A DNA stretch of 10,250 nucleotides from Isohypsibius dastychi (GCA_034696485.1 JAQIWT010001585.1:1-10250), one strand, 5' to 3'. Positions 1 through 8,393 are shown, counted from the stretch's first letter. Notes: a model not told the origin generated them from the sequence alone. Made by a program: numbers and translations.

Positions 1-243
1 AGGAAGGAAGCTCTTCAAATTGCATCCAGTCCAGGAGAAGGAAGAGGGGTTGAAGGGGATGAAGGAAGAGAGAGTCACAAGAAACAAAAAATGTGTGCGT
101 CTTGGCAGGGCAAAAGCCGTACCGGAAGCGTACCAGGTACTATCGAGATACAAGAAGAGCTCCTGACCTTACAGATTGTATTCTGTATTCACCCTCACCG
201 AGACACTTTGCGAGCCTGCAGACTCAAAAATTGCGCCACGTGA
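1..243 (+). other. Startless open frame at window edge, possible 3' coding end
   Basis: Frame 1 is open from the first base to a TGA at 241-243, giving 80 codons. The purine-rich start (GAAGGAAG-type repeats) makes the first part rich in Glu, Gly, Lys and Arg. I recognise no domain. Other frames are also open for long parts of this stretch, so openness is weak evidence. It could be the last exon of an upstream gene or chance. No poly(A) signal is obvious just after it. Confidence 0.15.
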
Positions 244-258
244 CATCAAACACGTGGC
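235..258. promoter_or_regulatory. Inverted pair of canonical E-boxes
   Basis: GCCACGTG at 235-242 and CACGTGGC at 251-258 form a perfect 8-bp inverted repeat with an 8-bp spacer. Each arm contains the palindromic E-box CACGTG, the known target of bHLH and bHLH-PAS factors such as Myc/Max, USF or CLOCK/CYCLE. No gene start is recognised close by, so its role is inference. Confidence 0.3.
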
Positions 259-600
259 AAATTGTGAGTAAGACTATAACATGGGTGCTCCAAAGTTCTT
301 CTAATGTGTATTGCGACTAAACTCGGTTGGACCACGAAAAGGCGAGGAGACAGCTTTGCGGAAAAGATAAGGCCTATTAAAACTGATAGCTGAAAGTTCG
401 CCAAATTCTACCGGAGTGTCCGCAGAGATTTAACAAATTTTTCCTCGTAGAAGACTGAAAACCGGTGCGGCAGCAATTCAGAGATACGAGTACGCGTTTT
501 TGCACGCTTTATAAGGTGGTTCATTATTTTCTCATCGCACACGGCGACTATCTATACCCCATAAAAACAGTTCGGTGCTCGTCTGGCTCAGCAATTAAGT
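244..600. other. Non-coding stretch without recognised gene
   Basis: All frames are broken by stops and no coding similarity is visible. A TATAAGG near 509 and a CATAAAA near 562 are too weak to call a promoter. The stretch ends about where homology to the second tandem unit begins. Confidence 0.4.
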
Positions 601-962
601 TTTTTTGTGTGTAAACAACCGAAGAATGAAATAGTGTAATTTGTAGCAGTTTTATGCATCCTATTTGCTATCGACATCAATCCTACAAGTTCAATTGGGC
701 GAGTTTGCTCAGAATCGTGACTTTCATGAATGAGAGTTTCGACAATTCAGCTTGTCTGCAGTAAAATTCATTGAATAACTGGGTAGTTTCGTATTAGTTA
801 GTACTGTAGTCTGCCTCAAAATCAGTTTTCGCTTTCTTGCCAAATTTTATACGCTCGGTCGTTAACTTTCATACTACCGATGAATTGTAGAGCTAGGCCT
901 TTTGGATACCTTGATCCGTGCGTTGTGATCGACCTTGAATATTCGAACTGCCAACAAACAGG

Positions 963-969
963 TGACTCA
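963..969. promoter_or_regulatory. AP-1-type site in conserved upstream block of gene A
   Basis: TGACTCA, the AP-1/bZIP consensus, sits in the block GGTGACTCAAGCATTTAAG. That block is kept exactly in the second unit (TGACTCA at 5199-5205) although surrounding bases differ. The position is about 200-240 bp upstream of each TATA box. The conservation is visible; use by a bZIP factor is inference. Confidence 0.35.
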
Positions 970-1160
970 AGCATTTAAGGAAAGGGAGTCTCTATGATAA
1001 CGTTCTTTTATTCATTTTCTATAGTCTGATCTAAAATTCATGATGGGCATCAAAAACTGAAATATACTGATTAGGTATTTCGCAAGTTAGCGTTTATCAA
1101 CGATTTCCGAGAAATATGGAGAGAAATATGGCTTTGAATAAAAGATAGAGTTGGATGGAG

Positions 1161-1167
1161 TATAAAA
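1161..1167 (+). promoter_or_regulatory. TATA box of gene A
   Basis: TATAAAA lies 58 bp upstream of the ATG at 1219 and is conserved at the same place in gene B. Transcription would be expected to begin about 30 bp downstream, near 1190, leaving a very short 5' leader. A TCAGTT matching the arthropod initiator is at 1205-1210, but it is farther from the TATA box than usual and is not conserved in gene B. Confidence 0.7.
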
Positions 1168-1218
1168 TGGCCTGTCCGTCGAAAGCAGGAAATAGTGTGC
1201 TTAATCAGTTTGATAACC

Positions 1219-2816
1219 ATGAAGCTGCATTTAGCATTATTCGGCTTAGTGTTGGTGCTGGCTTGTGTCGTCACTGCAAGAAAACCTGAAGTGGATAACG
1301 AAATCGGCGAGGATGATGATGCGGTGATTAAGTAAGTACTGTATTGTCCGCAGTTTTTCCGTTCCTACAAGATTTGCGGTCTAAATTGGTATTTTAATAG
1401 TAAAGTCAATGAACGCTTCCACAATGGTCAGGGTCACTGGAAAGCACGGCGGTACCCTAAGTTCTTCCGGAAAAGTCGAAAAGAAAAGCAAGCATTCCTT
1501 GGCGCTGTTGTGCCAAATATTGAGGAACTGCATTTGGCCGATGTACCAGCTCCTCCGACCCATCACATGATATCCCGTAGGTCGGTCCTTCCCCTTGAAT
1601 TTGACGTTCGATCCAAGTGGGGATCATGCAATGCTACCATCAACGATGTGCGCGACCAACTTCAATGTGGATCTTGTTGGGTTCGTAGAATAGAATCGAT
1701 GACCTTTTGTTGAAGTGAACTGCTTCTGATGACTTGATCGTAGGCTCATTGCACTGCATCGGTCATATGCGATCGAATTTGTATTGCCTCAGGTAACCCG
1801 GTAAACGCGAAAATATCCACTCAAGACCAGATTTCTTGCATGCCCCGGCCAAGTCTGGCGGCCGCTGGACAGAACTTGTGGTAGGTAGAATCCACTTCGC
1901 AGGCGAATTTGTGTTATTTTACTGTTTGATTCAGTAACGGCTTCGATACACAAAAGGTCTTCAGGATGTACGTACTTTCCGGAATAGTGACTGGAGGAGA
2001 ATATGGCCAGTCTAGTGTAGGGTGCTCACCCTATCTAGGAATTAGTACGGCATGTTCCCAGTCGTGCGCCAATACTGGATATCCCCTGCCTTACGCACAA
2101 GACAAATACTATGGTACAGTAAAGGCCTGAATCATAATGGCATGCGTTAGAAAATAAATTTCCATCTCGTAGGATCAGATCCAATTTTGATGGGATACGT
2201 CACGAACCAGTTCGGAGGCAGTTCTGTCAACTACACATGGAGCGTGAGCCCCACAACTGGGTATTTAAATCCTATTTTGGCACCTTTGAAAGACGTGGAA
2301 ACAATGATCAAAGAGGAAATCTATGAGCGTGGTCCAGTGACAGCTAGCTACGATGTCTACAGTGATTTTTACAATTACGCATCAGGTTAAATAAGCAACA
2401 TTCATCTTTCAAAGCGAAAAATAAGACTTCAAACTACAGGCGTTTACGTTAAATCAGCCACAACAACTTTGGCGGGAGCACACGGTGTCAAGATCATTGG
2501 ATGGGGAGTTGAAAACAATGTACCGTACTGGCTGTGTGTCAATTCCTGGAATACAGGTTGGGGTGACGGCGGGTTCTTCAAAATTGTGAGAGGCAGTAAC
2601 CATGTGAATATTGAAAATTACGTCACAAGCGCGACGCCTATCATTCCCACCGTCACCGTGCCCACAGTTTCAACACTGGCCTCGACAAGAACCACAACAG
2701 CGATCCCGTCGACAACGAAGATATCAACCACGCCTGTAACGACCACAACCGTGCAACCAGGCAATTACGACTGTGACGCTGCATTCTGTTCCACCCGCTC
2801 TATCGGGCGCTATTAG
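1219..2816 (+). CDS. Cathepsin B-like cysteine protease A, truncated by insertion
   Basis: Predicted secreted papain-family (C1A) protease. Exons: 1219-1331, 1401-1680, 1744-1880, 1935-2113, 2173-2385, 2440-2816; introns 69, 63, 54, 59 and 54 bp, all GT-AG; 432 residues. Residues 1-20 are a hydrophobic signal peptide. About 38-75 match the cathepsin B propeptide (GHWKA, FLGA). The mature domain starts near LPLEFD (about 101) after an Arg-Arg pair. Gln124 (oxyanion), Cys130 (in CGSCW), His322 and Asn342 (in VNSW) complete the active site. The occluding loop is short and lacks the His-His pair. An extra segment of about 35 residues follows QDKYYG. The last exon runs into a TAG at 2814-2816, the first bases of an inserted element, so the chitin-binding-like tail of gene B is lost. 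The protease domain is whole, so the gene may still make an active enzyme. The start is the first ATG after the TATA box and gives the signal peptide. Confidence 0.85.
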
Positions 2817-3043
2817 AGGATGTTATATTTCGCTAACGGACATATCACTGACTGACTGGCTACGCGTAGCCTCTCTGGCTTACGAGTAGAAGAGGGCATT
2901 CTGCGACGGTAAACTGGCAAAATAGCGTTGCACGCGCACTGGCTACGTGCTCAGATAACTGGCGCCGTTCGAAATGTTCGTTTTGTTCGGCCCATGCGTA
3001 GTCAGTCAGGAGTGTGTCGGAAAGTGCATATAACACTCTCTAT
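2814..3043. mobile_element. MITE-like insertion with terminal inverted repeats
   Basis: Compared with gene B, 230 bp are inserted between the Tyr and Ser codons of the first Cys-rich module. The ends are inverted repeats: TAGAGGATGTTATAT at 2814-2828 against ATATAACACTCTCTA at 3028-3042 (13 of 15 match). An inner pair, CTGACTGACT at 2848-2857 and AGTCAGTCAG at 3000-3009, lies 34 and 33 bp from the ends, so the inverted repeat is long and imperfect. CTATT at 2810-2814 and 3040-3044 is a direct repeat, so the target duplication is at most 5 bp and its exact length is ambiguous. The interior has no coding capacity and contains a 14-bp palindrome at 2858-2871. These are traits of a non-autonomous DNA transposon; I do not assign a superfamily. 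Confidence 0.75.
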
Positions 3044-3403
3044 TCTATTCGATCGAACTGCAGTAATCTATTTTGTGGCTGCAAAGAGTTCCTCACAGGC
3101 ACCTGCATCGCCGGTTCATTTTCCGAACCAACCACGAAAGCCTGTCAAACTCCAAGCGCAACATTTTGTCCGACGTCGACGACTCCATCAACAGCATCCA
3201 CAACCCCTTACGTCGGGATCACGTGTGACGCAGCTTTCTGCGCAGACAAAATTGGTATCACAAACTGGGAAACTAGTCCATGTTCTTCCACTTTCTGTCA
3301 TTGCCGCCAAGTCACGCAGTGGCAATGCGGAATGGATGGGCAATATTTCAATGTTGCAACGCAAAACTGTATGTATCCAACTTCGACCTTCTGTTCAGAA
3401 ATG

Positions 3404-3603
3404 TTGCCAACGACCCCAACCCCATCTCCAACTACAACCACCAAGCCTTCAACTGCAACCCCAACCACGACCCCCACAACCACACGCATCCCAACAACAT
3501 CAACCACAACCACTTCAAAAGCCCCTTCAACTACGACGAAGCCCACCACCACGAGTTCTACTACACCCCCAACCACAACAACCAAACCCACGACCAAAGC
3601 GCC
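3404..3603 (+). repeat. Thr/Pro-rich mucin segment, gene A
   Basis: Low-complexity codons for Thr with Pro, Ser and Lys; it contains one PTTTPTTTRIPTTST unit. It is 225 bp (75 codons) shorter than the matching segment of gene B. Confidence 0.75.
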
Positions 3604-3622
3604 CGTCATTCGACCTGAGGGC

Positions 3623-3978
3623 TATAACAGATGCGATTTAACATACTGCGCCGGCAAAGCAGCAGGCACATATCAAGTGTATCCTTGCAGTAAGTACTAC
3701 TGCACTTGCAATCCCGCAGGAACTACTGCAGCCACAAAGGCCGCTCAGACAGCCTGTACCACAGGGTTCTTCGACGGATCCACAAAGCTATGCAAGGTTG
3801 CAAATGCCACCTTCTGCAAAACCAAGACAGTAAATGTTGTTACACCTGCTTCTTGGGCCGCAGTCCCCGCATCGCTTGGTGTGTTGTGCAACTACGACAA
3901 CTGCAAAGATCGCCTAGGAGTGTCTCTTACTTACCCTCTTGAAACAGCCGGACCATATTGGTGTCAATGCACAATCAA
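3623..3978. repeat. 356-bp tract identical to gene B (7890-8245)
   Basis: Base-by-base comparison shows no difference over 356 bp, including all synonymous sites. The next 145 bp to the stop codon carry 14 differences, and the 22 bp before it carry 3. The tract covers module 3 and most of module 4. This is the pattern expected of recent gene conversion between the paralogues. Confidence 0.85.
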
Positions 3979-4292
3979 CAATACTGTCACTCCGGCAACA
4001 ATCACTGCCACAAAGAAGATTTGTGGTGCTAAGCTGTTCTACGACTTCCGCCCAGAATTCTTGATCTGCAGAAATGCAATTATGCTGCAGTTCGCACCAG
4101 CGACCTACGTTGTACGCACCTCTTAGGGCTAATTCAATGTGCTCGTCAAATGGACGTTTCCCACAGCCAAATATTATTTATTCATTATTCCGCAGTTGCA
4201 GCAATGAATTTGTCGTATCCTAGGTTTACTGTGCTCACTTGGTTTGTGTGAAAGACAGTAGAACACTGATTGAGTTGAACTGATGAGTTGAT

Positions 4293-4298
4293 AATAAA
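4293..4298 (+). terminator. Poly(A) signal of gene A
   Basis: AATAAA, about 165 bp after the TAG at 4124-4126. The same position in gene B reads GATAAA within an otherwise conserved block (ATAAATGCCCCACT). Confidence 0.55.
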
Positions 4299-4589
4299 TG
4301 CCCCACTGTTCCATGAAGTTTGACTGGTTACTGCGATTCTCTCAAAACGATGGCCGAATTTTGACGAACTCGACACGTAATCCAGTATCGAAAGCTTGTT
4401 AGTTAGCAAAATTGAATTTCCCATTTCTTGTGGCGGTGCATGTGTGATACCGCGACCTTCTTTGAAGAAAAAGCAGGTGTTTTTGAGAACCCGTAATCGC
4501 AAATTTACCGTAGTTTACAGTAACCAGTACTATCATTTTTGAAGGATGTATGTTTTCGGATGCGGATTCGGAGTCTTATGGGGCATAAA

Positions 4590-4810
4590 GAAATAATGTT
4601 ACAAAAAACTTGTTTTTTTAAAACCCTGGCCCATCCTTCGTTTTTTTTGCTCTAAACGTTTGTAACATGCTGACCCCCCCCCCCCCTCCCTGTTCCAGTA
4701 CACTTCAAAACTTCTTAATGGTAAGTGATCAAAGACTAGTGTAGGGGGACAGTTTGCTACCCCACGTGAGCGGGGCGGCCATATCGCACATGTGTCAAAC
4801 ACATATTTTT
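4590..4810. other. Spacer between tandem units, with foldback and poly-C run
   Basis: This stretch has no visible counterpart in either unit. ATGTTACAAA at 4596-4605 and TTTGTAACAT at 4659-4668 are a perfect 10-bp inverted repeat that could form a hairpin. A run of 13 C follows at 4674-4686 and a CACGTG E-box lies at 4763-4768. No gene is seen. It may mark the duplication junction. Confidence 0.5.
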
Positions 4811-5198
4811 CGAGAATATTTTGTTTAAAGAACCGAGAAACAAAATAGTGTGCCCTGTCGAAAAAAATGTTGATAGCAATCTTGTATGCACCCTGATTCT
4901 CAGCGATATCAATGCCGGTAATCTAATTGGGCAAAATAACTCAGAACCGCCACTTTCAACAATGCGAGCCTCGACTAATTCTGCTTGTCTGCAATAAAAC
5001 ATTCGATAAGTAGTATATGTTCTGGTGGTTTCCAGTCTGCATCAGAAAAGGTTCTCGCTTTCTTGCCCATTTCAAGCGTTCCGTCGTTAACTTTCATGCC
5101 TACGATGAATGCTTTGGAGTAGGAGAGCTGGTGATTTTGGAGACCTTGATCCGTGCGTTGTAACGCGACCTTGAAAATTCGAACTGCCAATAAAGAGG

Positions 5199-5205
5199 TG
5201 ACTCA
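5199..5205. promoter_or_regulatory. AP-1-type site in conserved upstream block of gene B
   Basis: TGACTCA, the counterpart of 963-969, in the same conserved block 239 bp before the TATA box. Confidence 0.35.
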
Positions 5206-5437
5206 AGCATTTAAGCAAAAGGGATTTTTACGGTGATGTTCTTTTTATTCTTTTTGTATAGTCTGACAAGGGAAGTTCAAAGCACCCCTCCGACCAAATC
5301 TCAAGATTCATGATGGGCATCAACAATTGGAATTCTACTGATTACGGTAGGTATTTCGCAACGTAGCGCTTATCGGCAAATTTCGAGAAATAAAAAAGAG
5401 GAATACGGCTTTTAATAAAATATGGAAGTGGCTGCAG

Positions 5438-5444
5438 TATAAAA
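5438..5444 (+). promoter_or_regulatory. TATA box of gene B
   Basis: TATAAAA 56 bp upstream of the ATG at 5494, in the conserved context GTATAAAATGGC. A start near 5468 would give a leader of only about 25 nt. Confidence 0.7.
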
Positions 5445-5493
5445 TGGCTAAAACGTCGAAACCAGGAAGTATTGCCTGATTCGTTCGATTACC

Positions 5494-8393
5494 ATGAAGC
5501 TGCATTTAGTATTATTCGGCTTAGTGCTGGTGCTGACGTGTGTCGTTACTGCGAGAAAACCAACATTGGACGACGAAATCGACGAGGATGATGATGCGGT
5601 GATTAAGTAAGTACTGTATAGTCCACAATTTTCCCCTTTCTACAAGATTTCCGTTTCTAAATTTTGTATTTTAATAGCAAGGTCAATGAACGGTTCCACA
5701 ATGGTCAGGGTCACTGGAAAGCACGGCGGTACTCGAAGTTCTTCCGCAAGAGCCGGAAAGAAAAGCAAGCATTCCTTGGCGCTGTTGTGCCAGATATTGA
5801 GCAACTGCATCCGGCCGAGTTACCAGATATTTCGGTTCATCACGTATCCCGTAGATCGGTTCTTCCCCTTGAATTTGACGTTCGATCCAAATGGGGCGCA
5901 TGTAATGCTACCATCAACGATGTCCGTGACCAACTTCAATGTGGATCTTGTTGGGTTCGTCGAATAGAATCGATGACCTTTTGTTGAGGTGAAGTGTTTC
6001 TGACAACTTGGTCGTAGGCTCATTGCACTGCATCGGTCATATCCGATCGAATTTGTATTGCATCAGGCAACACGGTAAACGCCAAGATATCCACTCAAGA
6101 CCAGATCTCCTGCATGCCCCGGCCAAATTTGGCTGCTGATGGAAGGGACTTGTGGTGGGTATTCGACTTTACAGTACCTGAATATTTGTGTTACTCTCTG
6201 TAATGATTCAGCAATGGCTTCGATACACAAATAGCCTTCAGAATGTATGTACTTGCCGGAATAGTGACTGGAGGAGAATATGGCCAGTCTAGTGTAGGAT
6301 GCACGCCATATCTGGGAACCAGTACGACATGTTCCCAGACGTGTGCCAATACTGGACATCCACGCACATACGCACAGGATAAAAGCTACGGTACAAGAAG
6401 GAAGCATACTGGATTGCAAATAAGAAAGTATTCCTTTGTTGTAGGAACAAATCCCATTCTGATTGGATACGTGATGAATCAGTTCGGCGGCAACTCTGTT
6501 AACTACACGTGGAGCGTGGAACCCACAGCTGGGTACTTGAATCCTATTTCGGCACCTTTAAAAGACGTGGAAACTATGATCAAGGAGGAAATTTATGAAC
6601 GTGGTCCCGTGACAGCTGGTTTCGACGTCTACAACGATTTTTACAATTACGAATCAGGTTAAATATACATTACGTATACTCATCTCACATAGCAAAAAAT
6701 ATGGTATCAAACTGCAGGCGTTTACATCAAGTCAGAGAGCACTTACATGGTCGGGAAGCACGCTGTCAAGGTCATTGGTTGGGGAGTTGAGAACAATGTA
6801 CCGTACTGGCTGTGTGTCAATTCGTGGAACACAGTTTGGGGAGATGGCGGGTTCTTCAAAATTCTGAGAGGAAGCAACCATGTGAATTTCGAAGATTACA
6901 TCACAAGCGCGACCCCCATCATTCCCGGTGCGTCTACAGCTTCCACTCAGGTCTCGACAAAACCGACGACCTCAATGCCGTCGACAATGAAGATATCAAC
7001 CACTCCTGCAACGACCACCACGGTGCAACCGGGCTATTACAACTGTGACGCTGCATTCTGCTCCACCCGTTCTGCCGGGCGTTATTCGATTCGGCCATAC
7101 TGCAGCGACACATTTTGTGGCTGCAAGGAGTTCTACACAGTTACCTGCAGCGCAGGTCAGCTTTTCAATCCAACCACAAAGTCCTGTCAAGCTACAAGCA
7201 CAACATTCTGCCCGACATTGACAACTCCAGCAACGGTTTCTACGACCCCATATATTGGGGTAACGTGTAACGCAGCTTTCTGCGCGGATAAAGTGGGTGA
7301 TACCAACTGGGAAACAAGTTCGTGTTCATCCACTTACTGTCATTGCCGCCAAGTCACGCACTGGCAATGCGGAACTGCTGGGCAGTATTATAATGCTGCA
7401 GTGCAAAACTGCGTGTACCCGACTGCGACATTCTGCCCAGAAATGTTACCAACAACCCCAACCCCAATCCCAACCACGACACCCACAACTACAAGAATCC
7501 CAACTACCTCAACTCCGACCACGACCCCAACTACGACTCCCACAACCACTACGTCAACTCCAACCTCGACAACGACCCCAACCACGACCCCCACAACAAC
7601 AAGAATCCCAACTACGTCAACTCCGACGACGACCCCAACTACGACCCCAACCACGACCCCCACAACCACGAGAATCCCAACCACGTCAACTCTGGCCACG
7701 ACCCCGATAACAACAAACATCCCAACAACGTTAACCACGACCACTACAAAGGCCCCTTCAACGACGACAACACCTATCACAACCACGTCAACTTCGTCGA
7801 CCACGAAGCCCACCACCAAGATTTCTACTAAATCTCCAACCACAACAATCAAACCGACGACCAAAGCGCCCGTCGTTCGACCTGGGGGTTATAACAGATG
7901 CGATTTAACATACTGCGCCGGCAAAGCAGCAGGCACATATCAAGTGTATCCTTGCAGTAAGTACTACTGCACTTGCAATCCCGCAGGAACTACTGCAGCC
8001 ACAAAGGCCGCTCAGACAGCCTGTACCACAGGGTTCTTCGACGGATCCACAAAGCTATGCAAGGTTGCAAATGCCACCTTCTGCAAAACCAAGACAGTAA
8101 ATGTTGTTACACCTGCTTCTTGGGCCGCAGTCCCCGCATCGCTTGGTGTGTTGTGCAACTACGACAACTGCAAAGATCGCCTAGGAGTGTCTCTTACTTA
8201 CCCTCTTGAAACAGCCGGACCATATTGGTGTCAATGCACAATCAATAATACTGTCACTCCGGCAACAATAACTGCCACAAAGAAGATTTGTGCTGCCAAA
8301 CTGTTCTATGACTACCGCCCAGAGTTCTTGATCTGCAGAAATGCAACTTTGCTGCAGTTCGCACCAGCAACCTACGTCGTCCGAACCTCTTAG
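5494..8393 (+). CDS. Secreted cathepsin B-like protease with mucin linker and Cys-rich chitin-binding-like modules (gene B)
   Basis: Exons: 5494-5606, 5678-5954, 6018-6154, 6212-6390, 6445-6657, 6718-8393; 864 residues. Introns are 71, 63, 57, 54 and 60 bp, in the same phases as gene A. Signal peptide 1-20; propeptide about 38-75 (GHWKA, FLGA); C1A domain from LPLEFD (about 100) to about 376. The active site is complete: Gln123, Cys129 (CGSCW), His321 (GKHAVKVIGWG), Asn341 (VNSWN). The occluding loop is short without His-His, so the dipeptidyl-carboxypeptidase activity typical of cathepsin B is doubtful and endopeptidase action is likelier (inference). The tail has a short Thr-rich linker, 8-Cys modules at 416-471 and 490-546, a Thr/Pro mucin segment to about 690, an 8-Cys module at 701-762 and a 6-Cys module at 786-846. 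The modules carry a peritrophin-like G-x-x-F/Y-[ND] step before the seventh Cys, recalling CBM14 domains. Likely a secreted, matrix-bound digestive or cuticle protease. TATA box and first ATG fix the start. Confidence 0.87.
7446..7870 (+). repeat. Thr/Pro mucin minisatellite in gene B
   Basis: Degenerate tandem repeat of ACN and CCN codons. It contains three PTTTPTTTRIPTTST units separated by PTTT and TSTP variants; gene A has one. Such segments are usually heavily O-glycosylated and act as extended spacers. The antisense strand and shifted frames are also open here, which gives artefactual Val-rich and Pro/Gln-rich frames. Confidence 0.85.
7890..8245. repeat. 356-bp tract identical to gene A (3623-3978)
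   Basis: Partner of the identical tract in gene A, at a constant offset of 4267 bp. The first difference after it is C3979 versus T8246, a silent change. Confidence 0.85.

Larger units (their letters stand above)
3044..4126 (+). pseudogene. Detached 3' part of gene A: Cys-rich modules and mucin segment
   Basis: This is the rest of gene A's last exon, cut off by the insertion. It resumes at the Ser-Ile-Arg codons homologous to gene B and stays open for 360 codons to TAG at 4124-4126. It encodes most of 8-Cys module 1, module 2 (from about 3229), a Thr/Pro segment (3404-3603), module 3 and the 6-Cys module 4. It has no start codon of its own near the break. The insertion is 230 bp, not a multiple of three, and begins with a stop, so ordinary translation cannot reach it. 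I found no phase-compatible splice that would bypass the element. Gene A before insertion would have encoded about 792 residues. The intact frame suggests a recent break, or repair from gene B. Confidence 0.75.
600..4590 (+). repeat. Tandem duplication unit 1 (cathepsin gene A with flanks)
   Basis: From about 600 the sequence can be aligned with the sequence from about 4810. Shared landmarks include AAATAGTGT, GCTTGTCTGCA, CCTTGATCCGTGCGTTGT and GGTGACTCAAGCATTTAAG. Homology runs through the whole gene and its 3' flank (shared CCATGAAGTTTGAC and CCGTAGTTTACA) to about 4590 versus 8850. Corresponding ATGs are 4275 bp apart and stop codons 4267 bp apart. Ends are approximate because the flanks have diverged. 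Confidence 0.85.

Noticed and set aside
93-320. 75-codon open frame starting MCVLAGQ
   Set aside because: No recognisable domain or codon signal, and it is not longer than expected by chance among the six frames; overlaps another open frame.
2814-3043. The insertion as a genuine intron of gene A
   Set aside because: No GT donor at the left edge (it begins TAG directly), and the upstream GTs I checked do not match the phase of the likely acceptors near 3009, 3024 or 3063. Gene B has no intron there.
2928-3641. 237-codon Pro/Gln-rich plus-strand frame (and 7297-7710)
   Set aside because: Shifted-frame reading of the Cys-rich and Thr-rich exon, starting inside the inserted element; no domain, composition of an out-of-frame repeat.
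3690-3696. GTAAGTA, a strong donor-like motif in the last exon (also 7957-7963)
   Set aside because: It lies within codons Ser-Lys-Tyr of module 3, which keeps the full Cys pattern when read through. No matching intron is needed.
7388-7864. 158-codon Val/Gly-rich open frame on the minus strand (and the similar one at 3298-3609)
   Set aside because: It is the antisense of the Thr/Pro codon repeat; ACN/CCN arrays have no stops on the other strand. Its composition is explained entirely by the repeat.
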